Source: Asterias amurensis
Taxonomy: Eukaryota; Echinodermata; Asteroidea; Forcipulatida; Asteriidae
NCBI RefSeq assembly: GCF_032118995.1
Contig: NC_092648.1
Span: 20,860,450-20,924,449 of the forward strand
Reading direction: 5' to 3'
Length of the DNA: 64,000 nucleotides
Under the pieces are notes generated by a model that worked only from the letters and a program-made list of their open reading frames with translations, had not been told where the DNA came from and searched no databases. Positions 11,145 to 24,500 of the stretch are shown piece after piece (within the stretch, counting starts at the first letter, position 1; each line of letters begins with the position of its first letter). The position numbers and the translations under genes are program-made.

Positions 11145-14100
11145 TCACCTCTTGGACCCTAAGCAGGTCATCTGTTCATCAAACCCGTGATGTAAGAAAC
11201 TTAGTATCTCCTTTGCTCTGGCTTGAGAAATCTTAGCTCTGTGCTGCAGCTGTTCCTGTGAGCTGAAGAAACAAAACATAGTGGGGATTTAGAGGGTTGA
11301 AACTCGGGCCGTATCTGAATTGGCGGCTAAAGCTATGGCTAAGGCTAGCTTTGTGTGTCATCATGTGTTGGAAGTATAGCAAGTTCTTAGCAACACCCTT
11401 CCTTAGCAACAGCCGTAACCATAATGGCCAATTTGGATAGGGGCTGACAGTGCAAATATAAAAAAGTGGCAGAGAAAAACTGCAACTGAACTTCAGGAGA
11501 ATGAAAATCATAACTGTAATGGGGTAGTAATTACAAGTTGCACTGTATCTACACTTAATGTGTCGCCTCCCGTGTGTTAAGGAAACAAAAATGGCGAACT
11601 ATTACACACACCATTATTATAATATTTTGTACAAGACTTGCACAGTTTGTTTATACAGAGATTATTTCCACAATATTACTGAAAACTCTTTTTGTCAGAC
11701 ACAAAAACTTGTTGTTCCTACTGTTGGGTGTTTACCAGTTAATAAGTTGTTGGATACTTGGAAATGCTGTCATCATTGACTGTGCAGTAGCGAAGCTCAC
11801 CCTGGGCAATGACATGTAGAACCTAAATACCTGGATGAAATAACATACAAAATGGTGGATAATCGCTCAACCATGTCAACTCAAAGGTCCCATTGAATCC
11901 AAACCACTAGTTCACCAGCACAGGGCTTGCAATGAGGTTATTAATTGCAATTTTAAAAATGCATATACATTTGAAGAAGCAAAAGTTAAAATCAACAAAT
12001 AAATGTTTCACTTAATGTTTCACTTTAACAGGCTGCACAATATTTCCACATTGTTAAAGTCTTTTAATTCATTCAAAATCCACTTTATAACAATTTTACT
12101 CCAAATGTGATCAGTACAACCTAACGCAATCTTTCCCCCAAGGGAACACTAATAAAACAATAAACTCGGCCACAACACTCCAAATGGATATGGAATGAAG
12201 TAAATAAATGTATTGATATAAGTGTTACCTGTTCTTGCACAGAGTCCATAAAGGGTGGAGGAGACAGTGCAGATCCTTTCCTTGTCTCCATACGTACTAA
12301 CTCAGCTAGGATCCTTGCTGTATCCTCTGCAAAAACCACACACCACAAAAAGTTAACATCAAAATCAAGCCGGGTATTGGTGACTTTACCACTTATTGGA
12401 AACTCCTGAGATGGGAGGCAATTGATCTGAAATATCTGCTTCATTAGAGGCCATTAGTGTGTTCTTTAAAGGCAGTGGACACTATTGGTAATTACTCAAA
12501 ATAATTATTAGCATAAAACCTTACTTGGTAACGAGTAATGGGGAGAGGTTGATAGTATACAAATATTGACTGCTTCGAGTGCTATGGTTAAAACTATGAC
12601 TCCCGAGGTGATCCACGGAGCGTTCTATTTTCCCGAGGCGAAGCCGAGGGTAAATAGAACGCTCCGGGGATCACCGAGGGAGTCATAGTTTTTAACCATT
12701 GCACGAGTAAAAACAGTCAATATTTGTTTTATAACACCCCAAACATTTCTAAAACCTGTATTATTATTATTAAGTTACAGACCTGAATGCTACAATCCAC
12801 GGACGACGCGAACACAGATTGCAAACACTTTTACCTACTGTGTTGCATGTAGTGTCGGACAATCCGAAATGGTTACAGACTATTAATTTATCATCCTCGT
12901 ACACGCAACGGACGTCTGGGTACTGCACGCCGTGTGCTAGTCTGTCGGACTAGCGCACGGCGCCATGTGCTAGTCTTCGGACTAGCGCATGGCAAACCGA
13001 CGCTCTATCACACGGCCGTCGTCTAGCAAAACTAAGACATGTCATGTGACACGCTCTAAACCAATGAGCAGGCAGAATACTTGCAAGGGGTGTTATAATA
13101 TAAAACATTTTGAGAAAGAAGTAATTTTCCACGAATTTGATTTTGAGACCTCAGATTTAGAATTTGAGGTCTCGAAATCAAGCATCTGAAAGCACACAGC
13201 TTCGTGTGACAAGGTTGTTTTTTTCTTTCATTATTATCTCGCAGCTTCGACGACCGATTGAGCTCAAATTTTCACAGGTTTGTTATTTTATGCATATGGT
13301 GAGAAGGCTAGTCTTTGACAATTACCAATAGTGTCCACTGCCTTTAAAGTACTAGGTGTATTGAATCGGAACCCCCAGTCAATATCTAAAAAAAAATTCT
13401 GGAGCGGATGGGTCAAAAAATATCTTGAAAATAAAAATCAACAATTTTAAACACATTGATTGTCTTTGAAGTGTTCAAAGTTTTAAGAAAAGATACAACC
13501 CATTTATAATCAATATTGTGTATAATTTGTAAGTATTATCTGACGTCCGATAGCAATGACATTTCTTACCCAATGAATCCGAGTACAGTACTTTAATGTG
13601 GGTCATACTAAGAGTTGCTAAGGTACTGTCAAGGTACTTGGTTCGAATCCTGTAGATGGGGATATAACAGAGATATGCAATTTGTTATAACAATAATAAT
13701 AACAGCAACAAAAGATCTTATATAGCGCAGAATCCGCCTAAAAAGATGCCCAAGGGGCTTCACACAAACAATAAAAGTAAGAAGTTAAAAATGCACAATG
13801 CATTTAACTAAAACTATACAGAAGAATTAAACATTACATAAAAAGTACATTAATAGTAACTTACAAACACTGACAAGAGGATACTTCATAAAACTACAGA
13901 AGAATTAAATATTACTTAAAAATTACAATAGGCCTACAATGAAGAAATACGAACAATGACAAGAAAATATTATCAATGGGCTACTTCATAAAACTACTGG
14001 AGAATTAAAAGTTATAACAGATGTTTAATTTGCAAGATATGCAGTTAATATTTGCCACGACAATTTATAACCTTTCAGAAATAGACACTGCATAAATTAT

Positions 14101-15538
14101 CATTATTATATATTTCTGGGAAACCAAGGATACCTCTCAAGTGAACTTAAAGGCACTGGACACTATTGGTAATTACTCAAAATAATTGTTCACAGGTTTC
14201 TTATTTTGTGCATATGTTGAGATACACCAAGTGAGAAGACTGGTCTTTGGCAGTTACCAAACTTGTCCAATGCCTTTAATCTAGCTTGCAAGCCTGAGGA
14301 ACCTGTAAACAAGGGTGCTTGCTATGTGAACCACAAACACCAGGGTCAACCCCAGCGTCAGCTATGAATTCTATGTAATAGTTCAAATGTCTGTTACAGT
14401 TAGTTGCCTTCCCTAAAGGCCCATTTAACTTACATTGGTTTGGGGTTCTTGGCATCCGAAACTTTGACTCGATCTTTCTCTAAGATGAGACAAGGTCTGT
14501 CAAAAAGCTCACACAGATGTCGGACTCTATCAATCAGCTTGTTCTTGTTGACACTACTCCCAAAATCTGGCAATTTCAAGTCAGAATATTATAAAAAGAC
14601 GAAAAAGTGCTAACCAATTTTCTCCTAAGCAAAACTTAGCAGAAACTGGAGAAGAATATTGATGAAAAGTAAATAAAGTTATACAACTAAATTTATAATA
14701 ATATTAATAATAACGACATTTGTTAAGCACCTAATGCAAAAGCCTCTAAGCGTATATAAAGAGAACAATAAAATATACATTGAGTAAAGATACAAGATAC
14801 AAATAAGCTGATTACAAATAAGCAGTTTCAAACAAATGAGCTTTTAAAACATGTAAAAGAGACTTAAATCCATGTAAAGATCTAGCCTGGCAAATATGTA
14901 CAGGAAGACTATTCAAAAGAAATGGTGCAGCGTAAGAAAATGATCTGTGGCCACAAAAAGTGAAAGAAGCTATTGTAGTTGAAAGCAATGACTGTTGAGA
15001 TGATCGTAGTTGCAACCAGAGGGGGTAAGACCCTATTGTAGTGGAGCACCGAAACTGCTGTATAAAATGCTGCACTGGTTGAACAAAATTAATGACAAGT
15101 GTCATATCAAAGTAAGCTATAGATAGGCTTTATCCGAATTGACCGCTACAGCTACAACTACAGCTGTTGCTAAGGGTGTTGCTTAGGACGTCATCTCAAC
15201 ACATGTAACAAGGAAATCTAGTTGTAGCCCTAGCCATAGCTGCCAATTCAGACACAGCCTTACCCTCAATAAAGCACATTTTTCGGAAAAAAAAAAAAAA
15301 AAAAGAGTTATTAAAGAAAAACAAAGATATGAAATGCGTTTTATGACAACCCACCTGACATGGACCTCTTCTCGACGCCCATGCGAGTACTGACGATGTA
15401 ATCACACCCACTGAGCTGGCTGACGATGGGGTTGAGGTTGTGTCTTAGAGCCAGGGTGGAGACAATGTGGGAGGAGCTGGACAGTTCCTTGGAGTCTACA
15501 AGAATCACTGGCTTGCCTCGATTCATCTCACCTTGAGA
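11145..15538 (-). CDS. FANCM: FANCM exons 20-25: ERCC4-like nuclease and HhH tail
   Basis: Exons: 15355-15538, 14434-14566, 13570-13649, 12229-12326, 11736-11830 and 11145-11262. Several are too short to stand out as open frames; I found them by splice phase and family match. They encode [115 protein letters not shown] (first HhH) and [20 protein letters not shown] (second HhH). In vertebrates this module binds FAAP24 and is nuclease-dead. Here Asp2329, Glu2332, Asp2360, Glu2370 and Asp2376 of the ancestral nuclease signature are retained, while the ERK core reads EKR. Confidence 0.93.
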
Positions 15539-18500
15539 CTGGAAAAGATGAAATCATGTGTGCAGATAGAGAGAGAGCAATATACAAAATGTATCTTGTA
15601 TTACAATCTTACTGAGACAAAAGTTATTTTTCTTGAAATTGTTTTACTTATTTCTCAAAAACTACAATGCCTCAATGAGTAAACTTCTACGGGAAGCTTT
15701 CTATTATCGATATCTTTAAACTGTGCAACTCTAACATGTCTAATGGACATTGTGTTTTGTGTCGTACAACAAGATGCCAAACGGGAAACCCTAATAATCG
15801 CTGGACCTACTCAGCTACTCACCCCTGCCAGTGTTGTCCTGCTAGTCATTTGAGCAGAGCTCGGCGAGAGAGGAAGGCTCTTGGGCTGAGCTTTGACAGG
15901 TGATTTCATCGTGGTGTTCTGCAGCGCTACTGCTTTAGCTCCACCTCCAATCACATCAACCTTTGGTATCCCTGAGTACTGTGGAGTAGATTGACAAACT
16001 AAGGTACGAGTAGCTCCGGTTCTTTCAGCCAGGTATTGTCGTTCAGACAGTTGGGTTTGACCGTTGCCAAACCCTGCATTATTTGATGAACTACCATGGA
16101 GTGGTTTGGGCTGATTCAGATGCTGCACCTGCTGAGTGGATTCCTTTGAGATCCGCAGCAGCTCCTGTTTCTTCCGCTCCTCCATCCGACGCAAGAATTC
16201 TCTTTTCTTCTCCTCTTGCCTCTTCAATCTTTCGGCCTTTTCTTTCTCCGCCAGTGTAAGACAATCATTGCCGATGCTAAGGGGCACACTGTTTGATTTG
16301 ACGGGACTTTGCTGCTGTGTGGATTGTTTGCCATTTGTTAAATCGCTCCGGCAAGAGTTGACTGTTGTTCGATCTCCTTCTATAAACTGCCTGATGACAG
16401 AGCCTTGGCTTGTGCTAATGTTTCCCTGACTATATGGTTGATTTTTTGTAGGAGAGTCTCCAGCCTGTCTCTGAGAGTCCTTGCTTGTGTCTTTCGTCAT
16501 CTTGTTTTGAACGTTTATTTGAGTTGTTGTTGTTTTATGGAGTCTATTTTTCAAAATTTGGGTGTGATCAGTAACTGAATGTTTGGCACTGTGTACAGAT
16601 GCTTGTTTGTCACTGTTACCAGTAGTATTCTGTGTTGATAAACCTGAATTTCTATTTTGGCTTGTCTGAGGACAAGTCGGTACTCTCACAAAGTCCTTCC
16701 TCATCCCTGCAGGTGGTTTCCTCTGATCGTGGCGTCTTGATTCTCCGTCAGTCTCCTCAGCGCTGGTCGATGATGAGGATGTCTTGAGAACTTTCCTCCG
16801 TCCTTCCATCAGAATCTGCGCCGCCTTGCTCAATCCCTTCTGGCGCCCTCGCCGCTTTGATACGAGAATATTATCCGGATTTATGGTGTTCTCAAACAGA
16901 CTTCCATCCTCATCGTCCTCCCTCCGAGCCTTCCTCACGATCTCCTCAAAATCGTCCTCCTCACCTTCCCGGACGACGAAGCTGTTTTCATAGTAGCTCT
17001 CATCTTGGACAGGAACCTGGGAGAAGATGTCCAGGTCATCCTCGGCAGCGTTACGGTGGACCATCTTGAATCTGTTCTGAGCTGGATGTATTTGTCCTGT
17101 GTGTGGAGTGCGGACTGATTGCATATACACAGCATGCATATCTGTGGGATCAATAACATCATTATAACATGTTAGTATATCCTTCATAACAATATATTAG
17201 CCAACAGCTTTACATAATGCAACTAGGAATAAAAAATAAAAAAATAAAAAAATTGAAAATGGCAACAAAATAAATTTTTTTCATACAGGGTTCCATCCAA
17301 GATCAAATTTAATTTTATGATGCACTAATTTTCCAATAGAGAGAGTCCTTTATAAAAATGGGTAGATCAATTGGTACGCCTTACATTAAAGTTATGTTAT
17401 ACCCTTCAAGATTAATTTTTGTTAGAAGATGAGTGAAATTTTAGCATCTATTATAAGAACTCGTGAAAATTATCATTGTTATTTCCGCACCACTGTGTTT
17501 CACAGAGCTTGGAAAAGTACTGAGTATACAGTGCCAACACATCATCGGTGTATGGGTAAAACAAAAACATTGTAAATTTAGCATTTATTATCATTATTAT
17601 TAACACACCACTGTGTTCCATGACAGACTGCGAAGCTTGTGAGGCCTGGGTTGCATTATTGATGAATCCTTCCAAGGAGTTATCCAGGTCACTCCCCTCC
17701 TCATCGGATGAACAGTCCTCATCGGCAGAAACCTCCACTTCCTCCGCCAAGAAGCCCCTTGCCTCACTAGGAACGCGTCTTGGCTTCTTGGTCTGCAGAA
17801 AGAGCAATCAGCAGATGTTAAATGCACAGGACACCTTTGGTAATAAGCCATTTGGGTGTTAGATTTGAATGATGAGGGGCAAGATTTTGTGTAATTACGT
17901 AATAGACAGTGAACACCTATACACGATACTGAATGGATGTGTATGGCACAATCAGGCATGCAACTGTAACTTCACCAAAAAGAGGAAATTACAAAGTTTC
18001 AATGATTTTGTACAGTATTGTTTCAATTTTGAATGGTAAAACTGAGATTACAATGGTACCAGGGTTTGCTCATCTGGAGGTTGCTATGTACAGGCTTGCA
18101 CTGTCTCTCTAGTCTGAGGGATTCAAATGTAAGCGGTACATTGTGACTAAGCAAGACATTATACCTGACATTATTCAAATGTAACTCGCAAATGGATTAT
18201 TGTCAAAGACCAGTATTCTCACTTGGTGTATCCCAACGTATGCATCAAATAACAAACCTGTGAAAATTTGGTTTTAATTAGTCATAGAGAATAAGAGAAT
18301 AGAGAATTATGAAAGAAAAAAAACCTTGTTGCACAAAATGTGTGCTTTCAGATGCCTAATAAAAGGCTTCAGGCCTGAAGTTTTTCATTATTTGAGTGAG
18401 AAAATACCTCTTTCTCAAAAACTACATCACTTTAGAGGGAGCTGTTTATCACAATGTTTTATATTACCAACAGCTCTCCATTGCTCTTAACCGCAAAAGT

Positions 18501-21500
18501 TTTTAGGCTAACAATTATTTTGAGTAATTACCAAGAGTGTCCAGTGCCTGCAAGAGATTCTGCAAGATAATAAATATTTCACACTTCAAAGTTGAAGTTT
18601 ATTTTTAATACAAACCTTTTTTTGTTTGGTGTTGGCAGGCTGAGCATCCAACTTAAGGTTCCGCTTCTTGTCAGTGCAAGATTTCTTTTTGACCTCTGAC
18701 ACAGATTTCTTCCTGGAATCATGGCCTGTTATTCAAATGAGAAACTCATCTATTTGAAACTCGCCGAAAAAGATGTAATATATTTGGTAGCAATAACAAG
18801 TAATTGAAAATGCCCCAAGAGGAAAATTACAAAATTTGTAAGAAAAAACTTGTCTAAGATCACAGATAAACATAAAACTTTCAAGGTCTAATGATGATGC
18901 TAGTTGAAAACATCCCTTGAAATATTTCTGTCAGAAATGTCGTATTTGATGAGAAATAAATAAAACTAATTTCCCCATCAGAGGGTATCGCTTATTCTTT
19001 TTTTTTTAATCGATGTCATGCAAAATGTGTAATAGGTTTTCACTATTTTCTGGAGACCGAGATGGCCGATCGATCTTAAACTTCTGCAGGTTTGTCAGTT
19101 TATATACATAGTGGATTACATAAAGTTGTTACACTGCCAGCAACTGTTTTGTTTAATAGCACAAACCAATTTTGTAATGTTTCTTGAAATGAAGTGTCAT
19201 GTCGATTAGACTGCTGCAATGCAGTCCTGCTGTAATCAATTTGTGTACATTCACCCGGTCATTTCCCTTACAGGTTATTATTTCACAGCTGCCAGCATTT
19301 GCATCTTGCAATCAAGGAGATTGCGTACAACAATCAAGGAGATACATAGAATTACTCTCAATAGAATATGATAAATTTGTTCATAATCACAGATATTTTC
19401 AAATTTGTTCATCATAACATGGTAAGAATAGTTGATTTTCAAGGAACTTCCTGCAGAATCAGGGAGAAATGGCAGCTCTGTTATTTGATATGTGAAACAG
19501 AGGGCGTGGAAGGTGAACGGGGCCCAATATCATGGCTCTCCTTACCGTAAGCAAAGAATCGGCATTTGCGGAAGCAGAGAAATCTGTGCTTACAGCAAGT
19601 GTATTCCTCAGGTATGCGGGGAATTTAGCCTTGTGTGCGTGCAAACTCCACGTTACTAGGCATTCTTCCTTTACACAGTTAGCGCAGCCTTCAAGCGCCG
19701 AATGGTGGTAATAAGCGCAGAATTCCGCATTAAGATGAGCCATGAGATTGGGCCTCGATCACGTCTTGATTTAGAGGGGGTTACCCTTCCTACCTATGAA
19801 GTCTTCATCATCTTCGTCGATGCTGATCATCATTTTATTGAGCTGTCTGCGTTTCTTGGGTCGTCTGATTAAGGGAGATTCTAAGTCATCCTCACTGCTA
19901 CTCGTCACATTCTGTGATTAAACAAACAAGTAATATAAAATGAAGAGAAATGATTCCTAGGATGAGATTCTAAAAATATAAAAAAAGACTTGCCAATCCA
20001 TTTTACGAACTTAAAAACAATCTCTCTTTGGGATTTTACCACCCTCCCCCTCATTTATTGTGACAAGAAACATAAAAGATGTATGCATCTGAGAAATTGT
20101 TAAGGAGCTAGTGGTGTTCTTTTTTATAGTTATCACAAAATAATTGCCTTGTTGGGGATTTGTGATGTACGTGTAGTTGTATGAGGTTTATAGTGAATAA
20201 ATGCATGGTCCTAAAATAAAACAAGAAATACAGAATGTGTGTCTCTAGCTTCTTACCTGAATGTTCCTGTTCGTCTTGTGGGAACTGTTGCTGGGTTTAC
20301 TCGGTGTCTTAAATGCCGGTTGTTCAGGAGATTCCAGTACTACAGCTTTACGACGTTTCTTGTGTTGGACAACTTGGCTGAAAGCATTCTCTTCATCAGG
20401 AGAATCAGCCAGCACCTTGCTAGGAGATACTGATTGAAACAAAAAATGTCTTGAAGTAAATTTTCAAGACTATAATTTTTATGGATTTTTTGTTTTGCAT
20501 TTGGGATAAAGAATATAACTTGTTTTTGCCTTTACACAGATATACTTGTACATTATGTGTACTCAGGTATGTTCCCCGATTTCAGTGAAAAAGATCCACA
20601 CGCTAATCACTCGGGTGGAATTCAATCCCATGAACTTTGCTTTGCTAGAGCAGATGTCTTACCACTAGACCACTGAGCTAGGCCGGTGGCAAGAGGTAGA
20701 CGAATCCTATGTGTTGGAAGAGGGCATAGCAACGATTTAATAGATGTAATTTTTGCATTGGGAATAAAGATTATAATTTGCTTTTATGTGTATTTAGCAC
20801 TGTATACTAAGTACTTTCCCGTGAAAAAAAGCTATCCACAGGCAAATCACTCAAGTGGGACTCGAACCCCTGAGCAGAGCAGATGTCTACCACTAGACCA
20901 CTGACTGGGCTAAATATTCCAGTTTTGTTTGTTTCCTCTGTTAACAATTATTAGTATTATTTTGTTTGTGTGTGTATCACTTAAAGACAGTGGACACTAT
21001 TGGTAATTGTCAAAGACCAGTCTTCTCACTTGGTGTATCTCAACATATGCATAAAATAACAAATCTGTGAAAATTTGAGCTCAATCGGTCGTCGAGTTTG
21101 CGAGATAATAATGAAAGAAAAAACACCCTTGTCACACGAAGTTGTATGCTTTTTGATGCTTGGTTTTGAGACCTCAAATTCTTAACTTGAGGTCTCGAAA
21201 TCAAATTCGTCTAAAATTACTTCTGTCTCAAAAACTCCCTCACTTCAGAGGGAGCTGTTTCTCACAATGTTTTATACCATCATTACTCGTAATCAAGAAA
21301 GGTTTTATGATGATAATTATTTTGAGTAATTACCAATAGTGTCCACTGCCTTTAAGATCAAATCTACAAAACATACATACCTAGAATTGTTCGGACATTT
21401 GGTGCAGGAGCCAGCCTTACTCTTTTATCATCGACACTATCTGAGACAAATTCCTCCACCTCCAAGGATTGACCTCCAGTCATCATCTCTAAATCCTTGG

Positions 21501-24500
21501 CACCCAATGCTACGACGACTAAATCTGTTTCTACAGCAGCTGTTGGAGACTCAGACGCAAGTCCGAATGGTGTAGACTTTCTGCGCTTTACGCCAATCGG
21601 ATTCCCTTCTGAAAATGTGGAAATCGGTTCTGAGCTTTTCCTCTTCCCAATAATTGGACGTTCTTTCAGTCTGGACAAGTTTTTTGGCGCCGGGCTATTA
21701 TCCCTGCCCGATTGGCACTTCTTTCTAGAGTCCTTAGTTTGAGAAAGTTCTACTTGCTTGTGAAGGCTCTGTGGAATTTCTTCGATAAAGGAAGAAGTTT
21801 TTTCACCGGCAAAGATTTCAGTTTGTGGCACCGAGAGGACCGTCAAACCTTTCTCAGGGACATGATTGCACTTTTCTTGCTTGTACTGGGCAATGGGTGA
21901 CACTATTTCATTACAAGATATTGAACTTAGGCTTAATTTAGTCTTTTGTGCAGGAGTTGACGATGCCCTCATCCAGAAACTGGACATTCCCCTGGATTGA
22001 GAAGAGCATGGTTGTTCCTTCTGTGTAGCCACTTGGCTAAGGTTTATATACTCCTGCTGCTGTTTCATGTCTGGAGAAGGTGGAACAACACCATGTTCCT
22101 CTATTTCGTCTTCTTCCAAGCTATCAAGATCGAATCCGAGGTCGAAGATGGGCTCGGACGAACCCAGGACCTGCAATCTCATTCTCTCAATCTCAGCGGT
22201 ATCCTCCTCATCAAAAACCTGTGCTTTACCATCGCAGGAAACCGGTTCACTCATTTTTTGTGGCTCCAATAAATTCAATTCTCTCTTTGAGCTGATACCA
22301 GTTGAGACTGGCCTATCTCTAATAAGCTGCCCTGAAGGTCTCTGTTTCGGAACAGAGTCCCGTCTGGATTTAGGCGTTTCAGAAAACACTGCTGTGGTCC
22401 TTTTATTTCCACCTAGCAAAGAGCGTCTGTTTGATATACCCTGCTGGGAAAGAGTATTAGCGTCTCCAGCCTGTGCATGACCAGGACTCGGTGAATGTAC
22501 AGAGGAGACGGGTAATGTCTTCTGGGTATGTCTGGAATCCGTCTCGAAAAGAATAGACTCTACCTGAGGTGTCTCAATTTCAAATGCTACCGGAGTTCTC
22601 ATTATACTCTCCGCCTGATTATTGATGACCATAGAAACCTGGTCCTCCACTTCGTTCCTTTGCTCTGACATTTTCTTTTTATCGTTTGGTGTGTTGCCTT
22701 CTTTGTCAGATTGAGGCTGTTCAATGGTTTCCACTTCATCATCGTCAGAAAAGATTGTGAAGTCCATGTTCAAATCAAAATTTGGTTTGATTCCCGCTAG
22801 AACCTCTGTTGCATCTCTCTCGGCAGTACTGCAATCATTGTTTGTTGGGTGATCAGAAGAAGTTGAAGAGTGTTTATTCTTGCTATCATCACAGTGAGGT
22901 GGAACCGAGTTCGATGCTCCATCCTTCATCACTTCCGCAGATGTCTCTGAACTTGAAATTTGTGTATCTCCAACGGTCACCATATGCTTATCTGAGGCTG
23001 CTATTTCAGGCTGGTCTTCCTGTCTTTTACTACTGCGGAAGAAGTTGGATTCGTTTTTAAAATGCTGGGTGAGGTTGACGCTGATATCGATGTCATCTAG
23101 AAGGTCCAGAGAGGATAGGGAAGGTGGTGGTGGAGGGATAGAGGATTTTCCACCAGGCCAAAGCCTGATTCCAGAGCTGACATTACGATCATCTTCAAGA
23201 GTCAAATCTAAATCATCTGGAAAGCTGAGAAACATTATCGACAGATTTTTATCTGTTTTGTTGAATTGGTTACTTGAAAGTGCTGCTTGAGTCGACTGGG
23301 AGACCTTTCCAAATGTTGGCGACGTAGGAGGAGTGTCGCCATCAATATCCATCGGTTCGGGTGTTTCATACTCTGGTGATCTGGGTTTCTTAAAAACCTT
23401 AATTTCATCTTCTGATGCCTGGACTTTGTTACCTACTACCTCAAGTTGTGCCAGCGTATCTCCTGAAGTCGCAGCTCCAGGAGACTTCTCTTGCTTGTTG
23501 TCTGCTACTTCAAAGTCATCATCGTCAGAGCTGTCCAGCTTGGTCTTGAGATGTTTCAACTTTTGTTTGTGTTTTCTTGGCTTGTTTGTTTTGGATGTGA
23601 TTTGGTTGGCTGGGTCTGACACTGTCCCATGTTTCTCTGTAGGAGTTCCTAGAGGAATCTTAGAGACTGTATTGGCCTCCATGAAGACATCTGGAAGGTT
23701 GTCATTATCACTGTTTGACGGACTAGACACGAACTCAAGAGGCTTGTTTTTCTTCTTTGATTTCTTTTGACCACTCTTCTTGCTCACAGACCCTTCATCG
23801 TCAGGTCCCACATTGTCACTTCTGGCATTTTCCGCAGCAGTGTCTTTACTGACTCTTGTGCAAAATTGCTCAATTCCTTGTCTCTTAGGCTTGATGATGT
23901 CTTCCTCGTCGAGGTATGTTTGCATCTCCAATCCGTAGATGTCTTCACCTTCTGTGAGATTCTGAAGGTCAATGAACTCCATGAGTTCGACGAACTGGTT
24001 GCAGCGTTGGGAATGTTGTACAAATCTGATTGGCTGCTTGTGCATTTGCCATGGCGACCACTCTGTCAAGGACAGTTCAGAACGACTGTTTTTTCTTTTC
24101 GAAGGCTGCGGAAAAATTAGACAATAATAGAAACAGTTGGAGTGACATAATACTTTACTACAAGGATATAACAATGCAAATTTCTGGACCAACACATTGA
24201 TTGAAATATGGTTAAAATTAATATTAATGATGCACATTTTTAAAACCTTAGCACAAACATTTGCATGGTGAGACCACTTTCACAACTTGAGGAGAAAACA
24301 ATGGATTGTCTCACATGGGGGTGCACAAGGTTCCTTGTGAAAAATTCCGCTGGCGAATGAATTTGTCAAAGGTCGGCTACTACAAAATTTCAAAATGTAA
24401 GAGAAAATTTCGCAAGGAATGCAGAACATGTAAAACTTGTCTGTCCTTTCATGTGGGTTTCTAGCTATGTTATGGCACCATTTAAAATAATATTAGCCAA

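Noticed and set aside
22067..22480. 137-codon plus-strand frame and others (23333-23770, 23767-24120)
   Set aside because: Antisense shadows of FANCM exon 14; translations are serine/proline-rich mirror composition without family match.
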